The translations under genes were made by a program, and so were the position numbers. Of a DNA stretch of 20,000 bases, positions 8,426 to 17,269 are shown one piece after another (the stretch's first letter is position 1; each line of letters starts with the position of its first letter). The notes under the pieces are model-generated. The model was not told the origin of the DNA, did not search any database, and was given only the letters and a program-made list of their open reading frames with translations. This DNA is from Paulinella micropora. Lineage: Eukaryota > Cercozoa > Imbricatea > Euglyphida > Paulinellidae. The stretch covers positions 1 through 20,000 of the forward strand of contig WBZZ01002759.1 of assembly GCA_019918135.1 (NCBI GenBank), in the 5' to 3' direction.

Positions 8426-10164
8426 CTGGATCACGCAGCATCAGACGGATGTCGTCTCCATCAGGATCGTCCATGATTCCGTGGGCACGCTGTTGTGCAT
8501 CTCCCAAAGTTTTGCACCTTGCTCCTGGCATACCACCTGCTCTGTCTGCTTTGATGCTCCATGATAAAGGGCGACTGTAGTTTTTGATGTTGGGGTTTCC
8601 ACAACCTTCAAAATAGCGTACCCAGTCGTAGCTCGATTTCAAAACCAAGAGAACATGATTCTTCTTCTCTGACTTAAACGCGCATAACATCTTTACAAAA
8701 GCTTGAACCAGGTTGTCAGTCACAAAAGTGCTTTTCTTGCCGTAATTCATAACTCTGAAGTTTTGATCGTCAGAGCTATACCCGTGGAAAGGAACACACC
8801 GATTTTCTACAAATTCCTCACGCTAATGACGCCTCACCAGGTAACACAAGAATAACAACATAGTCATGCCAGTGTTGTCTCCAGCTCCATCCCATTCTAG
8901 CCATTGTTTCCAGGCACTCATAGTCTCTTTAGACCACAACTGAGCACGCAGAATGTGATAGAGCTGGGTAATATTTACATTTATGTCTTTATCCACTTCA
9001 GGAAGATATGCAAAAATGAAGTTCTTGTTAGTTGAGTGACACGAAGTGATACCAGTGTTTCACGTTTGCCAAATCTTGCCGCCACACCTTGCGAATAGTT
9101 TTGCTTGAAGGTGGCTTTTCAGGATTCACTCGCAGTTCACAATGCTCAAGCTTGCTGGCTTCTTCTTTCCAGTGATCACGCACGTACTGATGAACTTTTG
9201 GTTTTTCTGCAAAATCTTGAACCTTCCACTCCCCCTCGGATGTGTCGTCACACTGAAACAGAAATTTCTGAGAAAGCAGAACTAAAGTGAGATCCTCTGT
9301 GTCAGACTTAAAGCTAGGCTTTCGCATATCGATTGTTGATTGATTCTGGAAGAGTGCATGAGATTTCTTCAAAACTCTGTCGCCGATTGCAAAAATGCGT
9401 TGGTACATTTCTTTACAGATTTTTTCTGCTTGATACAAATACTGGAAGCTACCGTTGCTCTTTCTGAATGTTGATAGTTGGATGACAAGCCATGTCTTGA
9501 GTTCTCTGAATGAGAGTGAGCAAGTTTTCTCTCTCTCCTTCACGACCTCAAGAGTAAGGACCCAGTAGTTGCATTTCCTCTTCTTGCAGCACTTTGACTT
9601 CACCTCAATGTCTAACTCTGCAAATGACATCCCCAACCACGTTCTCAGCGCTTTGGGGCGTTGAAAACGTAGCTTGGTTGCTTGCCGCTTCACCATTTTA
9701 TAAGGACGATTCGTTCTTCGTAGCATTGTAACTTTTGGGGCATGCATGCCAAGGATCTTACAACGGTTGATCACTTTTCTTGATGTGCTCCCAGGTCACA
9801 TCAACATCCACTGCGTTCATGCCTTTGGTTCTAGAAATAAGTGGATATTCACATGCGAAGGAAACAAGTCGGTCGGGAAGGATAGATACACCTGTTTGCT
9901 CCTGAATGTTGAAAAAATCACAATATAAACATCAATCAAACACATGACCATAACACCAAAGAAGTTATCACAGGTGCTGCTAGCAGTTTTTGCCGGCGCC
10001 GTGTTTCGGGGGGCTAGCCATGCTTTTTTATCTTACATCTGGAACAACAGTGAGGGGTGTTGGAAACAAAGGCAAAAAGCACGGGGAGACCAGGGGGGGG
10101 GGCGCCCCCCTCCCTCCCCGCCTTGCTTCTCTCCTCCGCGTGCTACACACCCCCCCCCTCTCCT

Positions 10165-10165
<1 letters not shown>

Positions 10166-10235
<70 letters not shown>
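10166..10235. repeat. Run of 70 T
   Basis: An uninterrupted T run, i.e. poly(A) on the reverse strand. It stands downstream of the coiled-coil gene, in the sense of that gene, after a C-rich patch at 10110-10160. Either an mRNA-derived poly(A) tail or a mononucleotide expansion. The true length is uncertain in any assembly. Confidence 0.85.
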
Positions 10236-10236
10236 C

Positions 10237-11062
10237 TTTTGCTGAACCATACAAGCTCCAGGGCTGCGACTCAAGCGCTGGAAAAGACGTCTTGGCGGGC
10301 CCCCGGTTTTCGTCCCAGGACACTTCGCGGGAGGTCTGTCGATCTCCCAAACAAACCCCCTGGCGTGGGTGCCTGGTCGCTGCCTCCATTCTTTGTTTTA
10401 GCTCCTGCAGGCTTTTCTGCCAGCTCGCGCGCAGGGCCCCCTCGCTGGCTTGGTGGACCTGACACTGTTTTCTGGAGCGGAGGAGATCCGCTGCCAACGA
10501 GTCCTGACGCCGCCGCGCCTCTTCCAGCTTTTGATTCAACAGCTCCTGTGTTGCGCGATGGGCCGTTCTTTCTGTAGCAAGCAAGGTCTGCACGTTGCTT
10601 AACTGTTGTTGCACTTGCATCCAGGCATCTCTGACCCTAACCACTATTGCCAGAGACCCCCGGAGCTCTTGCGTCAACCTCTGTTGCACGCGCTCGGACG
10701 CTGCCAGGCGCAATTCGCTGCTCCACTGCCGCAGCTGCAGCAGGGCCTGCAGCCGACTCTTTTCTCTGCCTCCGAAGAAGAAGCTAGCCCCTTGTCGTCG
10801 TCGTCGGGGGCTTGACCTCTGTGGCTGAGTGCCTGCAGCACAGGCCTGCTTGGCCATCTTTGGCGGCACGGTACAGGCGCTTCTTGTGGTAGCACTTTCT
10901 ACAAGCAGGCTTCCGCGCACACCATTTCCCTTTGCCCACTTTATATCTGGAGACAAGGACCTCTTGGCTGTTTATTTTAAATTGATGCTTTAGCGTTCCC
11001 TTGCGTTTGGCCCCGCGCGCGGGTCCCGCTTCTAAGTCGCTGGTCTTCTTGATAGTACGCAT
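10237..11062 (-). pseudogene. Basic Cys-containing coiled-coil protein of the herpes-like block
   Basis: ATG at 11060-11062. The first 80 residues are strongly basic and contain C-x5-C-x2-C plus a nearby C-C-x-H group (about 10845-10925), a possible zinc site. After a frameshift near 10820, the next frame (to about 10270) is a long heptad-like helix rich in Gln, Leu, Arg and Glu, for example Q-Q-R-L-T-Q-E-L-R and Q-E-L-L-N-Q-K-L-E-E-A-R-R-R, so a coiled coil of some 150 residues. It has no clear stop before the T run, where it would read as poly-Lys. It is divergent from the terminase, with a G-rich spacer as shared promoter region. I do not recognise the family; a DNA-binding or tegument/scaffold-type protein is possible. 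Confidence 0.5.
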
Positions 11063-11139
11063 GTCTTATGCTAAATATGGGAGCACCCCTTTTGCCCCGA
11101 ACTCCCAAGAGAGGCAAAGATAAGATTTCAATTAAGAAA

Positions 11140-11400
11140 CGGGGGGGGGTTTGTATCTTTTTGTTCTTTTTCTCCGATTTCTTTCCCCTGGTCTCAGAGA
11201 GGGAGGAAAGGAGGAAGGGGGCGGGGCAGAGAAAGAGGTGGGGGAGGGGGGGAGGAGGGAGGGGCAGGAAAGGACTGGGGGGGGGGGGGGGGGGAAGGAC
11301 TGGGGGGTGGGGAGGCTCCCCCCCCCCCCCCGCCTTTGCTCTGCTCATGAGAGAAAAGGGGGGAGGCACCTCCCCCCTTCCCTCCTCCTTTGTCTTGTCG
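11140..11400. repeat. G/C-tract spacer upstream of terminase
   Basis: Purine-rich on the + strand, with an 18-G run (11277-11294) and a 14-C run (11318-11331). It lies between the divergent coiled-coil and terminase genes. Long frames across it code only for Gly/Arg/Pro runs. Confidence 0.75.
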
Positions 11401-11409
11401 GCAGTTTGG

Positions 11410-13475
11410 ATGAATACAGAGGCCCTGGTGGAGACTCTGCGCCGCGCTTGGGCTGTACGGAGCCGCGAGGATGGCAAACGCAGGACGGCGGCAGCGCTCC
11501 CGGGGGTGAGAGCAAGAGCAGGAGCAGCACCCCCGACGGCGTCGGGGCGGCCGGGGCAAGAGGCAGAAGTGGTCGGACGGTGGGTTTGGTGGGTCTAGTA
11601 GGGCTGTGTGTGGAGAGACTGGAAGCGGAGCCAGCTGGTTGGGAGGGGGCGGGGCTGCCGGGGCGGCGCCTGCGTCCAGTGCTGGATCTGGCCGAGGACC
11701 CCGCGCAGCGTTTGCCAGCCCCGAGCGCGGAAAGCCTTAATTGGGAAAATATGCAACGCACGCTGGACCGGCTGCAGACGTCAGGCGAGCGACGTTCTCT
11801 GGACCAGAAGCGCTTTCACAACGCGATGATGGTGTCGTGCGCGGAGTTGGTGCTGGGCAGAGAGAACTTCCAGCGAGAGCGCGGTGCGATGCTGGAGCAG
11901 CTAGGGCGGCAGAGCTTTCCGTTCGGTACGCTGATCCTGTGCCCGCGGCGCTGGGGTAAGTCCACGAGCGTGGCGATGTTCTGTGAGGCGATGCAGTACT
12001 TGTGCCCCCGAATTCGTATGCTGATTCTGACGACGCAGCGCAAGGCGGCATCGCTGTTGATGAAGGCCTCGCTGCACTACTTTACTCAGCTGCCCGGGGG
12101 AGCGGAGCGCATAGCAGAGAATAACTCGATGCGTTTCTTGGTGCGGTCGAGCGATTTTACGGGGACGCGCGCGGAGGCGCTAAGGACAGGGGCCATGAGC
12201 GGGGTGACGGCCTGTGCGCCAACTGAGAACAGCATCCGGGGGGAGAGTGCGAGCCTGGTCTTGATTGACGAGGCGGCGTTCGTGCCTACGTCGGTGATCA
12301 ATTTGTTGGCGCCCCTGCTGATGGTGGAAAAGACTGCCCTGATTTGTATTTCGACGCCCGACGGGGTCGACAACTGGTACTCGCGTCTGTTCCAGCGGCC
12401 CGCGGCGGAGGCCGGCGGAGGCGAGCACGGCTCGCGGCCGGCGGACCCAGTGGGCGACATGTTCCTGCGCTTCCACGTGGACCTGCTGTGCAACGAGTGC
12501 CGCGAAGCGGGTGTGCAGCCCAGGAACTGCAAGCACAACGCGCACCTGTTGCCCGCCTGGCTGAACACCACGGGGCAGCAGCGAGCCGAGGCCTTTATGA
12601 AGTCGGATTCGCACTACGCACAAGAGCTGATGGGGTCTATCGTCTCGGCCGGGGGTGGGTTGCTGGGCCGGGGCTCCATAGCCCGACTGCTGGCGCCGAT
12701 GCTGAACCCGGAGCTGGAGCTGGAGCGTGTGCTGGGGCAGCAGGCGCAGGCGGGCGCGTACGCCCCGCAGGCGACGCTGCAACGCCTGGCGGCGGCGCAC
12801 GAGGCGGCGGCGGCGGCGCTGGGGCCGGCGGGCGAGGCCTTGAGTCGCAGCAGCAAGCGCTGGTCTACGTCTTCATCGACCCGGCCGGGGGGGGGGGGGG
12901 GGGGGGGGGTTCTGGCGCTGACGGCGCACCCGCGGGCGGCCGCTCACTGGCTGTTAGTAGGGATCTGTTCGCTGGCCGCTGCGGAGCCCGGGGGGCTGGA
13001 CGGGGGCATGGCATCGTTTTTGCGGCAGCTGCAAGAACACCCTGGGCTCCGCGACGCTCACTTTTGCATAGGGGTGGAGTCCAACTTTGGGGGGCAGCAT
13101 TTTGTGCGGCTCTTGCTGGAGCGCTACGCGACTCCTCACCTGGGCTCCTGGTCCGAGTGGCGAGACCCCGCCGCGCTGGCTCACCCCGAACAACAAGGCG
13201 CACAGCACGGCTTGTGCACGACGCGCCAGTGCCAGGTGGTTGGCGCTTATTTGCTGCGTGAGCAGCTGCGCCGAGGTAGCTTGGCGCTGGCGCAGGGGCT
13301 GGCTTGGGCAGGGCGCCCCTCACGCCTGGACATGTTGCGCCTGTTGGAATCGCAGCTGCAGCAACTCTCCGAGGTAAAGGGTGGTATTACCGGCAAGGGG
13401 CCGGGGGGGCAGAATGACGACCTAGCCATGAGCTTGCTTTTGGCGCTTTACTGGATCCAAGTAGGCTCTGTCTAG
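11410..13475 (+). pseudogene. Terminase large subunit (herpesvirus-like packaging ATPase/nuclease)
   Basis: Motor of genome packaging: N-terminal ATPase, C-terminal RNase H-like nuclease, acting at the capsid portal. Counting from ATG 11751: Walker A P-R-R-W-G-K-S (11943-11963), Walker B L-V-L-I-D-E-A (acidic pair 12267-12272), coupling motif S-T-P (12351-12359), a Cys/His cluster C-x2-C with C-x-H (about 12489-12545), first nuclease Asp in V-F-I-D-P (12878-12880), Glu in G-V-E-S-N (13077-13079) and the last Asp pair (13416-13421). Stop TAG 13473-13475. The G/K/S pattern and the nuclease order are herpesvirus-type rather than phage-type. Breaks: the V-F-I-D-P segment is in a different frame from its flanks, with one shift near 12840 and the return inside the 23-G run. 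A possible N-terminal extension starts at ATG 11410 and needs a shift between 11500 and 11590. No intron is evident, unlike the spliced vertebrate herpesvirus genes. Confidence 0.88.
12887..12909 (+). repeat. Run of 23 G inside the terminase nuclease domain
   Basis: Follows the first nuclease catalytic Asp by two codons. It codes for poly-Gly in any frame and is where the frame returns to that of the rest of the gene. Its length is likely unstable or misread. Confidence 0.85.
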
Positions 13476-13488
13476 CACTGCCAGTGTT

Positions 13489-13513
13489 CCCCCCCCCCCC
13501 CCCACAAGAAAAA

Positions 13514-13558
<45 letters not shown>

Positions 13559-13586
13559 AGAGGGACGGATGGGAGGGGGGGCGGGG

Positions 13587-13637
<51 letters not shown>

Positions 13638-13690
13638 AAAGAAGGAGCGGGAAGGGGACGAAAGAGGGGAAGGGATGAGAAAGAAAGAGG
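13489..13690. repeat. C-run and (GA)n tracts between terminase and the next gene
   Basis: A 15-C run (13489-13503), then GA repeats at 13515-13559 and 13590-13634 separated by a G-rich patch, then more purine-rich sequence. Fills the whole gap after the terminase stop. Frames reading as Glu/Arg or Ser/Leu runs are not genes. Confidence 0.9.
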
Positions 13691-13804
13691 GCGGGTCGAC
13701 ATACATTCTTGGCTTTTTCTTCCTTCCCCTTGCTCTCATAGTAGGTTTTCCCCCTTTTGCTAGCTGTCACAGAAACCTGTATTCAACGTTTAAAAAAGTG
13801 CAGA

Positions 13805-16321
13805 ATGGGCGAAGACATACCTCCAGACCTGGAGAACCACGAGGAAGGAGAAGACGATGAAAACTTGTCAGAGATACTGCGCTCCCTGGCCTTTGCGCCG
13901 TCGCCGGAACCGGCGGCCGGCCAGGAGCTTGGGGCAGCTGTCGCTGGCACGTTGGCCCGGTCGTCGAGCCCCGTGCTCTCCAGTGGGGGGAAGCCCCCCG
14001 AGGTTCTGCCCACGGAGTCGCTGGCAGCCGCGTCGGCAGCCCGGCCGAGCCCAGTCCTCATTCACACAAACACGTCATTGTCTGCCCCCCGAGTGCTCGC
14101 CTCGGGGGAGAGGACGACGGCGGCGGACACGCCGCAGGACGAGTTGCAGCAAAAAAGAAGAAAGGACAAAGAGCCGGCAGCGGCGGGCAAAAGGAGGAAA
14201 GAGGAGGAGAGAGAGGGGGAACAGGACAAGGAGAAAGAAAAGGAGAAAGAAGCACGGGGACAGCCACCGGGGGTGCGGGGGACAGAGGAGATCGTACCGG
14301 ATTGGGCGAGGTGGAATAAGATGCAATTGCTATTTGGCGGTTCGCATATTTCTTATGACGTCAGCCTCGAGCGGGTGGTGTTTGCCCCCCGCCCCCCCTT
14401 GCTGGCGGAGCCACAAGACAAGGAACACAAGACTGTCGAGTTTGTGGAGGCGCAAATGGCGCTGGGGGAGTGCGCCTCGGGCGTGCGCGAGATGTACCAG
14501 AGCCTGCGCGAGCGTGACTCGGGCCCCCAGCGCCAGCGCTTGATGCCTATGGAGTCGGTGTGTTACCAGCCGAGGTCGCTCATGTACAGCTTTTGGGACT
14601 ACAGCAAGAGCAAGGGCGCAGGGTACGAGGAGTTGCTGCACCCGGAGCTGCGCGAGCTGTGCGACAAGGCCGGTACGCACGTGCTGGCCGGGGGGCAGCC
14701 GGCGCCAGCGCCCTCCACGTCGGCGCCGAATTTCGATATCGCCTCGGTTGCCTCCCACCCGCGCCCGCGCGGGCGGGGCCAGGCGCTGCCCATTAGCAGC
14801 AGCAACCAGTGGTACCTGCTGTTGTTCTACGCTGTGGTGGGGAAGCTCCTGGGGCGGAAGTACCCGTGGGTACCTGCGCGCGATCCGGCCTGCCGCAGCT
14901 GGAAGGGGCTCGTCTGCGAAGAAGTGCACTGTGCTCTGCAAAGCGGCCCCGCGGGGGACGGAGACAGGGCTGCGCGCCGCGCCGCGGCGGGCGCCGCTGC
15001 CCGAGGCCACTGCGCAGCAGCTGGCCAAGCTGCTCAAGTTGGTGTTAGGGGTGTCGTCGGTACAGGCGGGCGACGTGCAGGCGCTGTGTAGCTACGTCCT
15101 GGCGAACGCGATGCTGGTGCGCTCAATGCTGTCACAGGTGGTGGTGAGGGCAGTCCTAAACCCATTGCTGGCGGCCATCCCCAGGTCGCACTCGCACAAC
15201 GTGGCGCTCGTGCACGACCGGGACGGCGTGGCTTTTATGTGCAGCACGCAGCGCTTCCGTTCGGGCACGCCCCTGTGTTTGCCCCTGCTGAACGACGATA
15301 TCTACCAACCTCAGGGCCAAGGCCTGCCAGCAGAGCTGCGCAGGCACGTCATTGGCTCTCAGGCTGAGGCGGACCTGACGCAGACGATGGAGTCCTTCTT
15401 CGGGGCTAACAGCCCGCACATGCTGCTGCGCGAACGACCGGAGCTGCGTTGGCTCCTGGGCACAGCCGAGTCGATCAAGCCGCGCAGCCTGCGGGACCGG
15501 GATTGTGTGCAGCTCTGCTACCGTGTAGCGGCCTACGTCGACAGCGAATCGGCCCTGCGCTGCTGATTACGCAAGCAGAGTGTGTGGAGCCAGAATCCTC
15601 GCCGCGGTCGGAATCGGACACGCCGGAGCGCGCGCAGCCTCAGCCGCCGCGGCCGACGACGCCCTTCCATGTACGCCGGGAGCGTGGCAAGTGGTGGCAG
15701 GATCTGGGCGCGCTGGCGGATAGTCTGGTAACCATGGAGTTACACGTCGCCTACCTGGAAGCCATGCTCTTGCTGTTACACCGCCTAGGTGCGCGTCGCT
15801 TTCTCAAGAACGTGGCGCGCTGCACGATAGCTCAGCACGGCCGGGCGCCCCCGTCCGGAACATTGGCCCGGACGGGAGAAAAGGCGTCTTCGTCGAGGGA
15901 GGAGGCGGCGGCGGCCTCGGTTTTGTACGTGGTTTGGGCGCAGCGGCTGGCGTCTAGTTGCGCGAGTTACCTGCACCTGTTTTATGAGGCGGCGCCGCAC
16001 TCGTGCTACACCAACAAAACGCCCCGGCAACCGCCTCTCTACACCCACGGCCTCGCACTCTCCACGCGGCTGAACTGTGCGATTCTAGTGCTTCTCCGCG
16101 CCCTGCATGAATCAGTCCCGGCCGACGTTGAACTCACCCGCTGTACGCTGGAGCCCTGGACGCAGGCTCTGCCGCCCTTGCACACTCTGGTGGCACAGAG
16201 CTTGGACGAGGTTATTAAGTGCGAAACGGATCTACTCTCAGCCGCTCACATCCGGAACGACCGCATTGAGGTTTGTGTGAACAATTTGGAAACCATTTAC
16301 AACAACGTCCTGCGTGAATAA
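13805..16321 (+). pseudogene. Large herpes-like virion protein, possible portal
   Basis: About 838 codons from ATG 13805-13807 to TAA at 16319-16321, with the frame changing near 14955 (in a CCCCGCGGGGG patch) and near 15560. The first 160 residues are disordered: acidic start, Pro/Ala/Ser-rich middle, then a Lys/Glu stretch (14150-14265) that may be a nuclear signal. From about 14290 it looks folded. There is a long Leu/Val-rich helical part (15000-15180), then a strand-rich segment with H-D-R-D-G-V-A-F and a Gly-x-Pro-Leu-C-L-P-L pattern (15210-15300). Helices rich in Leu/Ala run to the end. Position directly after the terminase on the same strand, size and layout fit a portal protein, through which DNA is packaged. 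The strand-rich segment vaguely recalls the portal clip region. Other capsid-associated packaging proteins remain possible. Confidence 0.45.
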
Positions 16322-16414
16322 TTAAAACACAAGAACATGCACTAACAAAAAAAAGGGGGGGGGGGGTTACATTTTGGTTTCTATTTGTCAATTTTAATAA
16401 TAATACTACCCAGC
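16322..16414. other. Gap between convergent genes with A/G run and polyadenylation-like signals
   Basis: Directly after the stop at 16321 comes ATTAAA (about 16321-16326) for the + strand. Then an A8 run and a 12-G run (16355-16366). On the reverse strand a second ATTAAA-type signal follows the stop at 16415. So both converging genes seem to have their own 3' signals. Confidence 0.4.
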
Positions 16415-17147
16415 TCAGGCCCATTGCGTTAGGAGTTCGGAGACGGTAATGGCGGCGGTCGCCGCTGGTGCAATTTGTACCAGACAGTCTAGCTGGAGCG
16501 TGTCTCCCAGCCGGCCGTTGCCCGCCTTGCACCTGTACTGGAGCAGCGTGTCCGGCTGATTGCGCAAGACCTTGTTACTCTACAGCGGTCAGCACGTGAT
16601 TTCCCGGCCTTCCATGGTGAAGCGTAGAGCTAGCTCGGGCTCCGGCTCGCCGCACGAATAGCCGCGCCAGGGCGACTGTACTTCCAGCAGGGAGTCTAGC
16701 CCATCGCGCTGGACGTTGTTGTTGTAGGGCCAGGGGCAGAAAACCTCCGGCGCCAGAAAGCCTGGAAGGCGCTCCGACGGCGCTGCGCCGGCTCCCGCCA
16801 GCCCCGCAATCAGCCAGCGCGTGGGTTGGAACGGCAGCGTGCTGGCCCCGTCGGGACGAGCTCGGGCATAACACTCCACTCGGAGACCAGCGCCAGGACA
16901 AAGCAGAAATCGGCGGGCGAAATGTAACCTCCGTTTTCAGGGTCGTACAAGTAGGCCCGCGGGATATCCAAGCGCGGCATGGCGGGCGCATCCGCGTCGT
17001 CGCCGCCCCGTGGCACTGCGGGGAACTTTTCGGGCAGCGACAAGCAGGCCCAGTGCATGGCGGGGTCGAGTGTAGACTGAGAGTCGGTTTGCGACACGAT
17101 CGCGTCTACCCAGCTGGTTCCTAGCGTGCATTGCACCGTACGGAGCC
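16415..17147 (-). pseudogene. 3' part of the EGF-like secreted protein gene, cut by inversion
   Basis: A GC-rich reverse-strand coding stretch that begins abruptly at the breakpoint without a start codon. It has a segment with P-R-A-Y-L-Y-D-P-E-N-G-G-Y-I (about 16920-16970). A frameshift near 16860 leads into P-T-R-W-L-I-A-G and F-C-P-W-P-Y-N-N-N (about 16720-16830). Then TGA (16590 area) and TAG 6 bases later stand in frame, after which the same frame continues to TGA 16415-16417. The reading frame entering at 17147 is the one leaving the left breakpoint at 1303, so this is the rest of the gene that starts at 981. No membrane span is visible in this part. Family not recognised. It converges on the portal-like gene. 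Confidence 0.5.
17144..17147. other. Right inversion breakpoint (AGCC = GGCT on reverse strand)
   Basis: To the right lies polymerase B coding on the reverse strand, ending here at a Val-Ala codon pair (17149-17144). To the left lies the GC-rich EGF-like gene. Composition, codon use and gene identity all change at this point. Confidence 0.75.
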
Positions 17148-17202
17148 ACTCCGAAATACTCTCTGTTTATAATTTTGTTTTTCATATTTTTTCTTTCCTC
17201 GG

Positions 17203-17269
17203 AAGGGGCTGTGCCCCTTTCCAAACCAGCGGGGGTATGGTAGGGGGTGGAACCCCCTCCGTTGTTTGG
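17203..17269 (-). repeat. Compound GC palindrome inside the polymerase coding frame
   Basis: Stem AAGGGGC/GCCCCTT with loop TGT (17203-17219). Next to it an outer pair CCAAAC (17221-17226) and GTTTGG (17264-17269) encloses GGGGGT/ACCCCC (17243-17257). Base composition is far from the AT-rich gene around it, yet no stop is introduced. The region between motif A and the next conserved block is longer than usual by roughly this much. Confidence 0.65.

Larger units (their letters stand above)
7020..9901 (-). pseudogene. Spliced transposase-like gene with Lys/Glu microsatellite tail, decayed
   Basis: A long reverse-strand gene read as two exons, 9901-8426 and 8300-7020. The first exon opens after a good acceptor (CAG at 9902-9904), so earlier exons are missing or not recognised. 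Early in it lies a C-C-K-K-R-K-C segment followed by R-E-L-K-T-W-L. Farther on is W-D-G-A-G-D-N-T plus L-L-F-L-C-Y-L-V (about 8850-8910). This order resembles the DUF7869-type, DDE-like transposon proteins common in invertebrate genomes, a family call I make by pattern only. The tail is a Glu/Lys/Gly-rich low-complexity region ending R-A-E-N-L-stop at 7020-7022. Breaks: frameshifts near 9750 and 9038, in-frame TAG near 8824, in-frame TAA at 7960-7962. Splicing and middling base composition set it apart from both viral blocks. Confidence 0.45.

Noticed and set aside
11151..11409. The long terminase frame taken from 11151 as its N-terminus
   Set aside because: That part encodes only Gly/Arg/Pro from G and C tracts and has no ATG. 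Starts at 11410 (with a shift) or 11751 are more credible.
12344..13261. A 305-codon forward frame overlapping the terminase as a separate gene
   Set aside because: It is the +1 shadow of a GC-rich gene. Only the short V-F-I-D-P segment in it is real, and it belongs to the terminase.
13472..13770. Ser/Leu-rich and Glu/Arg-rich frames over the GA repeats
   Set aside because: Pure products of dinucleotide repeats in the terminase downstream spacer.
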